A stretch of 64,000 nucleotides of DNA from Pseudomonas sp. p1(2021b) (GCF_020151015.1 NZ_CP083746.1:5052501-5116500), one strand, 5' to 3'. Positions 37,850 to 45,902 are shown, numbered from the stretch's first letter. The notes: generated from the letters alone by a model not told the origin. Numbers and translations: made by a program.

Positions 37850-39157
37850 TTGAACCAGAACTGGCACGCGACCCTGATTCGCCACATGCTGCTGCTGATC
37901 ACCATCTGCCTGGTTGGCGGGCTGGTCAGCGGCTACTACGGGTGGAGCCTGGCCATCGGCCTTGCGCTCTACCTGGGCTGGACCCTCAAGCAACTGCTGC
38001 GCCTGCACGACTGGCTGCGCAACCATCAGCCCGATGAAGCCCCGCCCGACGGCTACGGCCTTTGGGGCGAAGTGTTCGACAGCATCTACCACCTGCAGCG
38101 CCGCGACCAACGCGTGCGTGGCCGCCTACAGGCAGTGATCGACCGCGTCCAGGAGTCCACCGCGGCCCTGCGCGATGCGGTGATCATGCTCGACAGCGAG
38201 GGCAACCTGGAATGGTGGAACCGCGCCGCCGAGACCTTGCTGGGCTTCAAGACCCCGCAGGACGGGGGCCAGCCGGTCACCAACCTGGTCCGCCACCCGC
38301 GCTTCAAGGAATACTTCGAGGCCGAGAACTACCTCGAGCCGCTGGAAATCCCGTCGCCGATCAATGACCGTCTGCGCGTGCAACTGCACATCACCCGCTA
38401 CGGCAACAACGAGCACCTGATGCTGGTACGCGATGTCACCCGTATCCACCAGCTCGAACAGATGCGCAAGGACTTCGTCGCCAACGTCTCCCACGAACTG
38501 CGCACGCCGTTGACGGTGATCACCGGTTACCTGGAGACCTTGCTCGACAACGTCGAGGACGTGAACCCACGCTGGAACCGGGCATTGCAGCAGATGAGCC
38601 AGCAAGGTGCGCGCATGCAGACACTGCTCAACGACCTGTTGCTGCTGGCCAAGCTCGAGGCGACCGATTACCCCTCGGACAACCAACCGGTGGCGGTCGA
38701 CACCCTGTTGCAATCGATCACCAGCGATGCCCAGGCACTCTCCGGCCCGCGCAACCAGCGCATCACGCTGGACGCCGCGCCAGGGGTGCGTTTGAAGGGC
38801 AGCGAGTCGGAACTGCGCAGTGCCTTTTCCAACCTGGTGTTCAATGCAGTGAAGTACACCCAGGACGAAGGCAGCATCCGGGTTCGTTGGTGGGCCGACG
38901 ACCAAGGCGCCCACTTGTCCGTGCAGGACTCAGGGATCGGCATCGATGCCAAGCACCTGCCGCGCCTGACCGAACGCTTCTACCGGGTCGACTCCAGCCG
39001 CGCCTCCAACACCGGCGGCACCGGGCTGGGCCTGGCCATCGTCAAGCACGTGCTGCTGCGCCATCGTGCGCGCCTTGAGATCAGCAGCGTGCCGGGGCAT
39101 GGCAGTACCTTCACGTGTCATTTCGCGCCGGCACAATTGGCCAACGGTAAGCACTGA
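37850..39157 (+). CDS. phoR: Phosphate-regulon sensor kinase PhoR
   Basis: A 435-residue histidine kinase. Two N-terminal membrane helices at about residues 12-50 with almost no periplasmic loop, then a DUF3329/PAS region (AVIDRVQESTAALRDAVIMLDSEGNLEWWN), the HisKA domain with His215 in FVANVSHELRTPLTV, and HATPase with NLVFNAVKYT, DSGIGI and GGTGLGLAIVKHV. It senses phosphate through PhoU and the Pst transporter rather than directly. The start codon is TTG at 37850 with AAGGA seven bases before; this gives the expected N-terminus. Confidence 0.95.
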   Translation: MNQNWHATLIRHMLLLITICLVGGLVSGYYGWSLAIGLALYLGWTLKQLLRLHDWLRNHQPDEAPPDGYGLWGEVFDSIYHLQRRDQRVRGRLQAVIDRVQESTAALRDAVIMLDSEGNLEWWNRAAETLLGFKTPQDGGQPVTNLVRHPRFKEYFEAENYLEPLEIPSPINDRLRVQLHITRYGNNEHLMLVRDVTRIHQLEQMRKDFVANVSHELRTPLTVITGYLETLLDNVEDVNPRWNRALQQMSQQGARMQTLLNDLLLLAKLEATDYPSDNQPVAVDTLLQSITSDAQALSGPRNQRITLDAAPGVRLKGSESELRSAFSNLVFNAVKYTQDEGSIRVRWWADDQGAHLSVQDSGIGIDAKHLPRLTERFYRVDSSRASNTGGTGLGLAIVKHVLLRHRARLEISSVPGHGSTFTCHFAPAQLANGKH

Positions 39158-39232
39158 GAGGGGCTGCTTCGCAGCCCCAACAAGACCACTACCCTTTGCT
39201 TTTGCAGCTCCAGCCGCTACATTGGATCCCCT

Positions 39233-39259
39233 GTGCCAGCCATCGCTGGCACTTTTTTT
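39233..39259 (+). terminator. Terminator after phoBR
   Basis: GTGCCAGC-CATC-GCTGGCAC followed by seven T. Perfect 8-bp stem. Confidence 0.9.
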
Positions 39260-39297
39260 CTCACCCTTACCAAGACGGACCCCGTAAAAACTCCATC

Positions 39298-40638
39298 ATG
39301 GACCCTTCCCCTGGTTTCAGCTTCATCTCTCTCTTTGCCGATTTCGGCATGATTCTCTTCGCCTTCCTCCTGGTGCTGCTCAACGGCTTCTTCGTGGCCG
39401 CCGAGTTCGCCATGGTCAAGCTGCGCGCCACCCGCGTCGAGTCCATCGCCGAACTGCATGGCTGGCGGGGCAGCATCCTGCGCAAGGTCCACAATCAACT
39501 GGACGCCTATCTGTCGGCCTGCCAGCTGGGTATCACCCTGGCGTCCCTGGGCCTGGGCTGGGTCGGCGAGCCGGCCTTCGCCCACCTGCTCGAGCCGGTG
39601 CTGGCCGCTGTGGGCGTCGACACGCCGGAGCTGGTCAAGGCGATCTCCTTCTTCGTCGCCTTCTTCGTGATCTCCTACCTGCACATCGTGGTCGGCGAGC
39701 TGGCACCCAAGTCGTGGGCGATCCGCAAGCCCGAACTGCTGTCGCTGTGGACGGCCGTACCGCTGTACCTGTTCTACTGGCTCATGTACCCGGCCATCTA
39801 CCTGCTCAACGCCAGCGCCAACGCCATCCTGCGCATCGCTGGCCAAGGCGAGCCCGGCCCACACCATGAGCACCACTACAGCCGCGAAGAGCTCAAGCTG
39901 ATCCTGCACTCCAGCCGTGGCCAGGACCCGAGCGACCAGGGCATGCGTGTGCTGGCCTCGGCCGTGGAGATGGGCGAGCTGGAAGTGGTCGACTGGGCCA
40001 ACTCCCGCGAGGACATGGTCAGCATCGATGCCCATGCCCCGCTCAAGGAGATCCTGGCGCTGGTGCGCCGTCACAAGTTCAGCCGCTACCCGGTCTACGA
40101 CGCCGAGCGCGAGGAATTCACCGGCCTGCTGCACATCAAGGACCTGCTGCTGGAGCTGGCCGAACTCGACCACCTGCCCGCGACCATCGACCTCGACGAG
40201 CTGGCACGCCCTCTGGAGCGGGTGTCCCGGCACATGCCGCTGGCCCAGTTGCTGGAGCAGTTCCGCAAGGGCGGCGCGCACTTCGTGCTGGTCGAGGAGG
40301 CCGACGGCAAGGTGATCGGCTACCTGACCATGGAGGACGTGCTGGAAGTGCTGGTGGGCGACATCCAGGACGAACACCGCAAGACCGAGCGCGGCATCCT
40401 CGCCTATCAGCCCGGCAAGCTGCTGGTACGTGGCGATACGCCGCTGTTCAAGGTCGAGCGCCTGCTGGGCGTTGACCTGGACCACATCGAGGCCGAAACC
40501 CTGGCAGGGCTGGTATACGAAACGCTCAAGCGCGTGCCGGAGGAAGAGGAAGTGCTGGAAGTCGAAGGCTTGCGCATCATCATCAAGAAGATGAAAGGGC
40601 CGAAGATCGTGCTGGCCAAGGTGCTCAAGCTCGATTGA
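39298..40638 (+). CDS. CNNM/CorC-type CBS-domain membrane protein (hemolysin family)
   Basis: A 446-residue protein with an N-terminal DUF21 (CNNM transmembrane) domain: helices at about residues 15-40, 80-140 and 145-185, with LVLLNGFFVAAEFAMVKLRATRVE and SACQLGITLASLGLGWVGEPA. A CBS-domain pair follows at about residues 225-350 (FSRYPVYDAEREEFTGLLHIKDLL, VIGYLTMEDVLEVLVGDI), then a C-terminal CorC/HlyC domain. Members are linked to magnesium or cation export; hemolysin is a historical name. The ATG at 39298 has no clear ribosome site; the frame is open to 39196, but that stretch contains the phoR terminator. Confidence 0.88.
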   Translation: MDPSPGFSFISLFADFGMILFAFLLVLLNGFFVAAEFAMVKLRATRVESIAELHGWRGSILRKVHNQLDAYLSACQLGITLASLGLGWVGEPAFAHLLEPVLAAVGVDTPELVKAISFFVAFFVISYLHIVVGELAPKSWAIRKPELLSLWTAVPLYLFYWLMYPAIYLLNASANAILRIAGQGEPGPHHEHHYSREELKLILHSSRGQDPSDQGMRVLASAVEMGELEVVDWANSREDMVSIDAHAPLKEILALVRRHKFSRYPVYDAEREEFTGLLHIKDLLLELAELDHLPATIDLDELARPLERVSRHMPLAQLLEQFRKGGAHFVLVEEADGKVIGYLTMEDVLEVLVGDIQDEHRKTERGILAYQPGKLLVRGDTPLFKVERLLGVDLDHIEAETLAGLVYETLKRVPEEEEVLEVEGLRIIIKKMKGPKIVLAKVLKLD

Positions 40639-40668
40639 GCGCTCTATCCCAGGTGCACCACTGAACCC

Positions 40669-40759
40669 TGTAGGAGCGGGCTTGTCCCGCGATTGGGCCG
40701 GTCCTGCCGCAGCGGTTGTATGGCAAGGGCTTCGCCCTTGATCGCGGGACAAGCCCGCT
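40669..40759. repeat. REP pair, ACAAGCCC-core type, right copy cut by the IS element
   Basis: Left copy CTGTAGGAGCGGGCTTGTCC...GATTGGG, an AAGGGCTTCGCCCTT hairpin, then ATCGCGGGACAAGCCCGCT, which stops at 40759. The missing CCTACAGGG reappears at 41978 on the far side of the IS110 element. The left copy (40670-40682, minus) still contains the full target sequence. Confidence 0.88.
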
Positions 40760-40776
40760 TGTGTCTTCGCAAGAGG

Positions 40777-40782
40777 TAAGGT
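40777..40782 (+). promoter_or_regulatory. -10-like hexamer in the IS left end, completing a junction promoter
   Basis: TAAGGT lies exactly 17 bp after the left-junction core CT. When the right end (GTTGGCT) is joined to the left end, TTGGCT-17 bp-TAAGGT is formed. In the inserted state the -35 position is REP sequence (CCCGCT). Confidence 0.45.
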
Positions 40783-40788
40783 GTTAGG

Positions 40789-40940
40789 TGAGAGGGGTGG
40801 ACGGCAAGCTGCTAGCTCGCGGTGCCATGAGCACGGGTAGGAGCCGAGCTGCCGTCCACTCTTCTCGCTCTGGCTCAAGCTCGAACAGTTGACTGAGTCC
40901 GACCTCGAACAACAAGCGTGAGCCAGGCCAGAGCGACCTC
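40789..40940 (+). ncRNA. Putative IS110 bridge RNA
   Basis: Two consecutive stem-loops. Target loop: outer stem 40790-40806 with 40850-40866 (17 bp with two G-U pairs); inside, AGCTCGC (40814-40820, matches REP AGCCCGC with one C-to-U wobble), a GTGC/GCAC mini-hairpin (40822-40834), and GTAGGAGC (40837-40844, exact reverse complement of REP GCTCCTAC). Donor loop: stem 40867-40877 with 40919-40934 (5-nt bulge); inside, ACAGTTGACT (40885-40894, 9 of 10 to the right end ACAGTTGGCT) and ACAAGC (40912-40917, reverse complement of the left junction GCTTGT). Boundaries are approximate. Confidence 0.72.
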
Positions 40941-40967
40941 TCATCTTCAAGACTAGAGGCTTTACTC

Positions 40968-41897
40968 ATGTCTGCCTATGCCGGAATCGATGTTTCCAAA
41001 AATACCTTGCAAGTGGCCCTGTATCCCGAGGCCTCCGAGCTTTGCGTGACCAATGATGCTGCAGGGCTCGAAGTTATCGCCCAACATTTCAAAGCCCATG
41101 CGGTCGAGCGTGTGCTGGTCGAAGCTACCGGCGGTTACGAAAAGCTGTCGATCCGGTTGCTGGCCAAGGCCGGTTTGAAAGTGCAGCGAATCAATCCTGC
41201 CCGGGCACGTCAATTCGCCCTAGCCATGGGCAAGCGAGCCAAGACTGACCCTATCGATGCACGGATGCTAGCCTTATTTGCCTCCGCCTTGGAGGACAAG
41301 CATTTCGTTGTACCTGACGAGGCTCGCGAGCACCTGACCGAACTGGTCAATCAGCGCGATAGCCTGGTCCAGCAACGCGATGACAATCGTCGCCGCATCA
41401 AGCAGGCCTCGCTGCCTGTTGTGCTGGAGCACTATAAAACGCTCGAATCGACATTACGCGTCTTGATCAAGGCATGCGATGAACAGATCGCTGAGCAGAG
41501 TCGCCGTGTCGATGCAGACCTATTCGAACGCTTGAGCGAGATCAAGGGTGTGGGCAACGTCACCATTGCCAGTCTGTTCTGCTATCTGCCGGAACTGGGT
41601 GATCTGAACCGTGCGCAAGTAGCTGCCCTGGCGGGTGTGGCGCCCTACAACAACGACAGTGGGACCAAAAACGGAAAGCGCCATGTCTACGGCGGCCGGG
41701 CGAAACTGCGTCGTGCGGCCTACATGTGCACCTTGGTGATGGCACGCGTGAATCCAGATTTTAAAGCGCGATGGGCCCGGCTGCGCGCGAGCGGTAAGCC
41801 AGCAAAAGTAGCGCTGGTGGCATGCATGCGCGTGCTGCTGGTGAGGCTCAATGCCATGGTGCGTGATGGAACGCCATGGCGTGATCAGCCTGTCTGA
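40968..41897 (+). CDS. IS110-family DEDD transposase/recombinase
   Basis: A 309-residue recombinase. The N-terminal RuvC-like DEDD domain has Asp8 in GIDVSK, Glu52 in VEATGGYE, and Asp94/Asp97 in KTDPIDARMLA. A coiled-coil-like middle (residues about 115-180, LVNQRDSLVQQRDDNRRRI) follows. The C-terminal transposase_20 domain has IKGVGNVTI, LAGVAPYNNDSG with the probable catalytic Ser, and GGRAKLRRAAYM. All key residues are present and the frame is intact, so it may be active. IS110 recombinases use a bridge RNA from the element's non-coding end to pair target with donor; a candidate precedes this gene. A weak purine-rich AGAGG lies before the ATG. Confidence 0.95.
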   Translation: MSAYAGIDVSKNTLQVALYPEASELCVTNDAAGLEVIAQHFKAHAVERVLVEATGGYEKLSIRLLAKAGLKVQRINPARARQFALAMGKRAKTDPIDARMLALFASALEDKHFVVPDEAREHLTELVNQRDSLVQQRDDNRRRIKQASLPVVLEHYKTLESTLRVLIKACDEQIAEQSRRVDADLFERLSEIKGVGNVTIASLFCYLPELGDLNRAQVAALAGVAPYNNDSGTKNGKRHVYGGRAKLRRAAYMCTLVMARVNPDFKARWARLRASGKPAKVALVACMRVLLVRLNAMVRDGTPWRDQPV

Positions 41898-41907
41898 AGG
41901 CACATCG

Positions 41908-41933
41908 GGTAGGCAGACTGGTGTCTGCCTACC
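41908..41933 (+). terminator. Perfect hairpin after the transposase gene
   Basis: GGTAGGCAGAC-TGGT-GTCTGCCTACC, 11-bp stem 11 bp past the stop, inside the element. There is no T-run; it may end or protect the transposase mRNA or mark the right end. Confidence 0.6.
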
Positions 41934-42007
41934 GCTGATACGTGCATTGGTCGGGTGGAAGTGAAAGACAGTTGGCTCCTACAGGGCATCGGCTCGGGCA
42001 ATACGAA

Positions 42008-42904
42008 TCAAGGATTCCCTGCCGTGAAATCCGGCAACCCACCGATCGGCCGGTTGAAGCGGTAGGGAATCGACTCCAGCGCCAGCCCAACATTGCGCTG
42101 CACCACGAAATGCAGGTGCGGCCCGCTGCTGTTGCCGGTATTTCCCGACCTGGCCAGCAGCGCGCCCTGGGCCACCCGCTGCCCTTCACTGACCACCACC
42201 GACCCGCGCATCAGGTGCAAGTACACCCCCATGGTGCCGTCCGGATGCAGAATCCTGACGAAGTTGCCCGCTGGGTTGTTGCCGCGACCATGCTGGCGGT
42301 TCTCCACCTTCACCACCACGCCTTCGCGCGCCGCGACGATCGGCGTGCCTTCGGGCATGGCGATGTCCATCGCATAACGTCCCTTGGGCCCGAAATGGCT
42401 GAAACGCCCGTTGGGCCCCTGGCTCAAGCGGAACGGGCCACCGCGCCAGGGGAACGGATAGCGGAAGGCCTGGGGTCGCTTGCTCGGGTCGCCCAAGGCA
42501 TGGCGGAATTTCGTCTCATAACGCAGGCGCCCGCCCGGCACGGCGGTCACCACAGTCAGCGCCTGGCTCGAACGCGGCGGCACCACACGCCGGATGATCC
42601 GGGGCGCATTGCCACCCTGGGCATCGACCAGGCGATACAGGCGAAGCTCGACCTCCACCGGGGCGAACAACTCGTTGCGCGCGAAGAAGCGGGTACCCCC
42701 GGCAACCTCCACGGCGCGCAAGCGTACCTGGCTGTCCAGGCGCTCGATCATGGGTTCGCGCAGTACGAACGGCCTGGCGCCAGGCAGCGGGCTTTCGGAA
42801 TAGGACACCACGCCAAAGGCATCGGTGGTTTTGTAGAGGGTCATGCCCAGGCTCGACGCCGAGGCCGTGAGCAAGGCACAGAACAGCAGCAGGCGGGCGG
42901 GCAT
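42008..42904 (-). CDS. M23-family metallopeptidase, exported
   Basis: A 298-residue periplasmic protein with a signal peptide to about residue 19. An N-terminal region of unknown fold (about 20-150) precedes an M23/LytM peptidase domain: SHFGPKGRYAMDIAMPEGTPIVAAREGVVV near residue 170-200 and SSGPHLHFVVQ near 270, with HLH as metal ligands. The first ligand motif is the variant SHxG...YAxD instead of HxxxD, known from a subset of M23 proteins, so activity is plausible but not certain. It would cut peptidoglycan cross-bridges or regulate amidases. The IS110 element lies 30 bp beyond its stop. Confidence 0.85.
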   Translation of the reverse strand: MPARLLLFCALLTASASSLGMTLYKTTDAFGVVSYSESPLPGARPFVLREPMIERLDSQVRLRAVEVAGGTRFFARNELFAPVEVELRLYRLVDAQGGNAPRIIRRVVPPRSSQALTVVTAVPGGRLRYETKFRHALGDPSKRPQAFRYPFPWRGGPFRLSQGPNGRFSHFGPKGRYAMDIAMPEGTPIVAAREGVVVKVENRQHGRGNNPAGNFVRILHPDGTMGVYLHLMRGSVVVSEGQRVAQGALLARSGNTGNSSGPHLHFVVQRNVGLALESIPYRFNRPIGGLPDFTAGNP

Positions 42905-42998
42905 GATAGTGGCTTTTTGATAGTTGTTATGAATCGAAGCCTAGCAGCCACTTTCAGGCGGGGTGTTGCAGTTGGTCGGGAATTGGTCGGCTGTCTTC

Positions 42999-43065
42999 AT
43001 CGCGGGACAAGCCCGCTCCTACAGGGTCGCAATGTGCCTGTGGAGCGGTGTGTCCCGCGATTGCG
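42999..43065. repeat. Inverted REP pair, ACAAGCCC-core type
   Basis: ATCGCGGGACAAGCCCGCTC...TACAGGG and an imperfect partner CCTGTGGAGCGGTGTGTCCC. The left copy contains AGCCCGCTCCTAC (43010-43022), another full match to the IS110 target class. Confidence 0.82.
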
Positions 43066-43070
43066 ATAGC

Positions 43071-43973
43071 TCAGGCGCCGGGGGTGAAGTGCTTCTGGGC
43101 GGTGCCGCGGGCGATCAGCCGCGACAGGTAGTCGAGCTTCTGGGCATCCTGGTCGACGAATTTGAAGGTCAGTTGCAGCCAGTCGCTGTCGGGCTTGGGC
43201 TCCAGGGCCGCCACGGCATGCAGGTAGCCATTGAGGCGTGCCACCTCGGCATTCTCGCCCTGCTCCAGGTCCAGCACCGCGCCTTCGAGCACCTGCGGCA
43301 AGGTCGTGCCGCGACGTACCACCAGCAAGGCTTCCTTGAGGCTCAAGGCCTTGATCACACAAGCCTGGGTACCGCTGGAAAGCCGCAGCTGGCCCTGCCC
43401 TCGCCCGCTCTGGGCCGCTGCCGCTGCGCTCTTGGGCGCCGGCGCGTTGATCAATGGCTTGCTGGGCGCCACGGCAGCCGCCACGGGCGCTTTGACCGTC
43501 TCGGCCCGACCGCCGGTGAGCGCATTCAACGAATCATTGGCGAACGCCGAATTGATGCGTGCTGGCGCGCTGTTCATCAGGCTTTCGAGCTTGCCCAGCT
43601 TGGTCAGGGCCTTCTTCACCTTGGTCAGCAACTGCTCGTTGGTGAACGGCTTGCCCACGAAATCGGATACGCCGGCCTGGATGGCCTGGATCACGTTCTC
43701 CTTGTCGCCACGGCTGGTCACCATGATGAACTGCAGGTCCTTGAGCTCGGCCTGCTGGCGGCACCAGGTGAGCAGTTCCAGGCCGGACATTTCCGGCATT
43801 TCCCAGTCGCACAAGACTAGGTCGAAGCGCTCCTTGCCCAGCAGGGTCATGGCTTTGCGACCATTGACCGCGTCCTCGATGGCGATGCCCGGGAAGGCAT
43901 TGCGCAGACACTTCCTCACCAGGTCGCGAATGAACGGCGCATCATCCACGACCAGCACGTTGACCTTACTCAT
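43071..43973 (-). CDS. Response regulator with C-terminal PilZ-like domain
   Basis: A 300-residue protein. The receiver domain (residues 1-125) has Asp10-Asp11, phosphoacceptor Asp56 in LVLCDWEMPEMSG and Lys108 in VGKPFTNEQ. A variable alanine/proline-rich linker (about 130-195) follows. The C-terminal part (SGTQACVIKALSLKEALLVVRRGTTLP, then LQLTFKFVDQDAQKLDYLSRLIARG) looks like a PilZ-type domain, although the RxxxR c-di-GMP motif is not obvious. No kinase gene is adjacent. It precedes phoU on the same strand but with its own spacer and terminator-like hairpin between, so it is likely a separate unit. Confidence 0.82.
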   Translation of the reverse strand: MSKVNVLVVDDAPFIRDLVRKCLRNAFPGIAIEDAVNGRKAMTLLGKERFDLVLCDWEMPEMSGLELLTWCRQQAELKDLQFIMVTSRGDKENVIQAIQAGVSDFVGKPFTNEQLLTKVKKALTKLGKLESLMNSAPARINSAFANDSLNALTGGRAETVKAPVAAAVAPSKPLINAPAPKSAAAAAQSGRGQGQLRLSSGTQACVIKALSLKEALLVVRRGTTLPQVLEGAVLDLEQGENAEVARLNGYLHAVAALEPKPDSDWLQLTFKFVDQDAQKLDYLSRLIARGTAQKHFTPGA

Positions 43974-44093
43974 CGATACTCCTCTTGAACCCCGACTAGC
44001 TTACCGCCGACTGATGGCCATTTGCCAAACCATGGGTCACGCCGGGACTTCTCTCATCGTTCGCGGGTGCCTGCCGGCTGCCCGACCGCAAAC

Positions 44094-44118
44094 GAAAACG
44101 CCCGGCCTAGGCCGGGCG
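44094..44118 (-). terminator. Terminator after phoU
   Basis: Palindrome CGCCCGGCCTAGGCCGGGCG, followed on the minus strand by TTTTCGTTT. It ends the pstCAB-phoU transcript. Confidence 0.85.
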
Positions 44119-44137
44119 TCGATGCTCGGGAGCAACC

Positions 44138-44905
44138 TTACTTATCGTCCGATTGCGCCGGAACATTAGCGATTTCGGCATCGTCCGCTTCGCCCTGCAC
44201 TTCGGCCTTCATGCGCTTGAGGCCCATGTGGCGTACGTCGGTGCCGCGCACGAGGTAGATCACCAGCTCGGAGATGTTGCGCGCGTGGTCGCCGATGCGC
44301 TCCAGCGAACGCAAGGCCCAGATCACGCTCAGTACGCGGGAGATCGAACGCGGGTCTTCCATCATGTAGGTGACCAGCTCGCGCAGCGCGGTCTTGTATT
44401 CACGGTCGATGGTCTTGTCGTACTGGGCCACCGACAGCGCAAGGTCGGCATCGAAGCGGGCGAAGGCGTCCAGGGCGTCACGTACCATGTTGCGCACCTG
44501 GTCGCCGATGTGGCGCACCTCGACGTAACCACGGGGCGACTCGCCCTCCTCGCACAGCTGGATGGCACGGCGGGCGATCTTGGTGGATTCGTCGCCGATT
44601 CGCTCCAGGTCGATCACCGACTTGGAAATGCTGATGATCAGGCGCAGGTCGGAGGCCGCCGGCTGGCGACGGGCGAGGATGCGTACGCATTCCTCATCGA
44701 TGTTGCGCTCCATCTGGTTGATCTGTTCGTCGACTTCACGGACCTGCTGGGCCAAGCCCGAATCGGCCTCGATCAGCGCCGTGACCGCGTCGTTGACCTG
44801 CTTCTCGACCAGGCCGCCCATCGCCAGGAGGTGGCTGCGCACCTCTTCGAGCTCGGCGTTGAACTGCTGGGAGATGTGATGGGTGAGGCTCTCTTTGTTG
44901 ATCAT
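44138..44905 (-). CDS. phoU: Phosphate-signalling protein PhoU
   Basis: A 255-residue all-helical protein made of two PhoU three-helix bundles. MINKESLTHHISQQFNAELEEVRSHLLAMGGLVEKQV starts the first; EIDEECVRILARRQPAASDLRLIISISKSVIDLERIGDE-type sequence (here RNIDEEC...DLERIGDES) holds the conserved metal-binding acidic motif, which recurs as LERIGDHARNISE in the second. It mediates between Pst and PhoR to shut off the Pho response. The ATG at 44905 follows GGAG; the frame open to 45121 overlaps pstB and is not used. Confidence 0.96.
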   Translation of the reverse strand: MINKESLTHHISQQFNAELEEVRSHLLAMGGLVEKQVNDAVTALIEADSGLAQQVREVDEQINQMERNIDEECVRILARRQPAASDLRLIISISKSVIDLERIGDESTKIARRAIQLCEEGESPRGYVEVRHIGDQVRNMVRDALDAFARFDADLALSVAQYDKTIDREYKTALRELVTYMMEDPRSISRVLSVIWALRSLERIGDHARNISELVIYLVRGTDVRHMGLKRMKAEVQGEADDAEIANVPAQSDDK

Positions 44906-44996
44906 CGTTTCGCTCCGCGAAGAAGCTGCAAGCTTCAAGTAATTCGTATCGTTCCCGGGTGCCGCACAGCAGCACACATCCTGTGGGAGCCGGGGA

Positions 44997-45830
44997 TTAG
45001 CCGTAGCGACCAGTGATGTAATCTTCGGTCTGCTTCTTCGCCGGGTTGGTGAACAGGGTGTCGGTATCACCGAATTCGACCAGCTTGCCCATGTACATGA
45101 ACGCGGTGTAGTCCGAGACACGCGCCGCCTGCTGCATGTTGTGGGTCACGATGACGATGGTGTACTTGGACTTGAGCTCGTAGATCAGCTCCTCGACCTT
45201 CAGGGTCGAGATCGGGTCCAGTGCCGAGCACGGTTCGTCGAGCAGCAGGACCTCGGGCTCCACGGCGATGGTGCGGGCAATGACCAGACGCTGCTGCTGG
45301 CCACCGGACAGGCCCAGGGCCGAATCGTGCAGGCGGTCCTTGACCTCGTCCCACAGCGCGGCGCCCTTCAGGGCCCATTCGACGGCCTCGTCGAGCACCC
45401 GCTTCTTGTTGATGCCCTGGATACGCAGGCCGTAGACCACGTTTTCATAGATGGTCTTGGGGAACGGGTTGGGCTTCTGGAACACCATGCCGACCCGGCG
45501 GCGCAGCTCGGCCACGTCCTCGCCCTTGCGGTAGATGTTGTGGCCATACAGGTTGATGGCGCCTTCCACGCGGCAACCGTCGACCAGGTCGTTCATGCGG
45601 TTGAAGGTGCGCAGCAGGGTCGACTTGCCGCAGCCGGACGGGCCGATGAAGGCGGTCACGCGCTGCTTGGGGATGTTCATCTGCACGTCGAACAGGGCTT
45701 GCTTGTCGCCGTAGAACAGGGACAGGCCGGGTACTTCGATGGCCACGGTTTCTTCAGCCAGGCGCAGGCTCTGCTTGTCGCGGCCCAGGGCGGACATGTC
45801 GATGCCGTGGGCGTGGGATTCTTGCTGCAT
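44997..45830 (-). CDS. pstB: Phosphate ABC transporter ATPase PstB
   Basis: A 277-residue ABC ATPase. Walker [20 protein letters not shown] near residue 58, Q-loop in [16 protein letters not shown], signature [16 protein letters not shown] near 170, Walker [15 protein letters not shown] and His-switch [13 protein letters not shown]. These are specific to PstB. The ATG at 45830 has GGAG seven bases upstream. It is between pstA and phoU on the minus strand and powers high-affinity phosphate import. Confidence 0.97.
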   Translation of the reverse strand: MQQESHAHGIDMSALGRDKQSLRLAEETVAIEVPGLSLFYGDKQALFDVQMNIPKQRVTAFIGPSGCGKSTLLRTFNRMNDLVDGCRVEGAINLYGHNIYRKGEDVAELRRRVGMVFQKPNPFPKTIYENVVYGLRIQGINKKRVLDEAVEWALKGAALWDEVKDRLHDSALGLSGGQQQRLVIARTIAVEPEVLLLDEPCSALDPISTLKVEELIYELKSKYTIVIVTHNMQQAARVSDYTAFMYMGKLVEFGDTDTLFTNPAKKQTEDYITGRYG

Positions 45831-45865
45831 GGTCAACTCCATACGCTATCAATTCGTTTCAAAGG

Positions 45866-45886
45866 GCCGCCCGGCTCACGGGCGGC
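45866..45886 (-). promoter_or_regulatory. Intercistronic hairpin between pstA and pstB
   Basis: GCCGCCCG-GCTCA-CGGGCGGC, perfect 8-bp stem in the 72-bp spacer. It may partly end transcription or stabilise upstream mRNA so that subunit levels differ. Confidence 0.5.
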
Positions 45887-45902
45887 ACGCTTGCAATCAG
45901 GA

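Larger units (their letters stand above)
40760..41977 (+). mobile_element. IS110-family insertion sequence inserted in a REP
   Basis: About 1218 bp: a 208-bp structured 5' leader, one DEDD transposase gene and an 80-bp 3' part. Ends were placed by rebuilding the empty REP (AAGCCCGCT+CCTACAGGG). The trinucleotide GCT, containing a CT core, occurs at both junctions (40757-40759 and 41975-41977). There are no terminal inverted repeats, as is normal for IS110. Similar P. putida elements are remembered as REP-specific (ISPpu9/ISPpu10 type); which one this is cannot be decided here. Confidence 0.88.
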
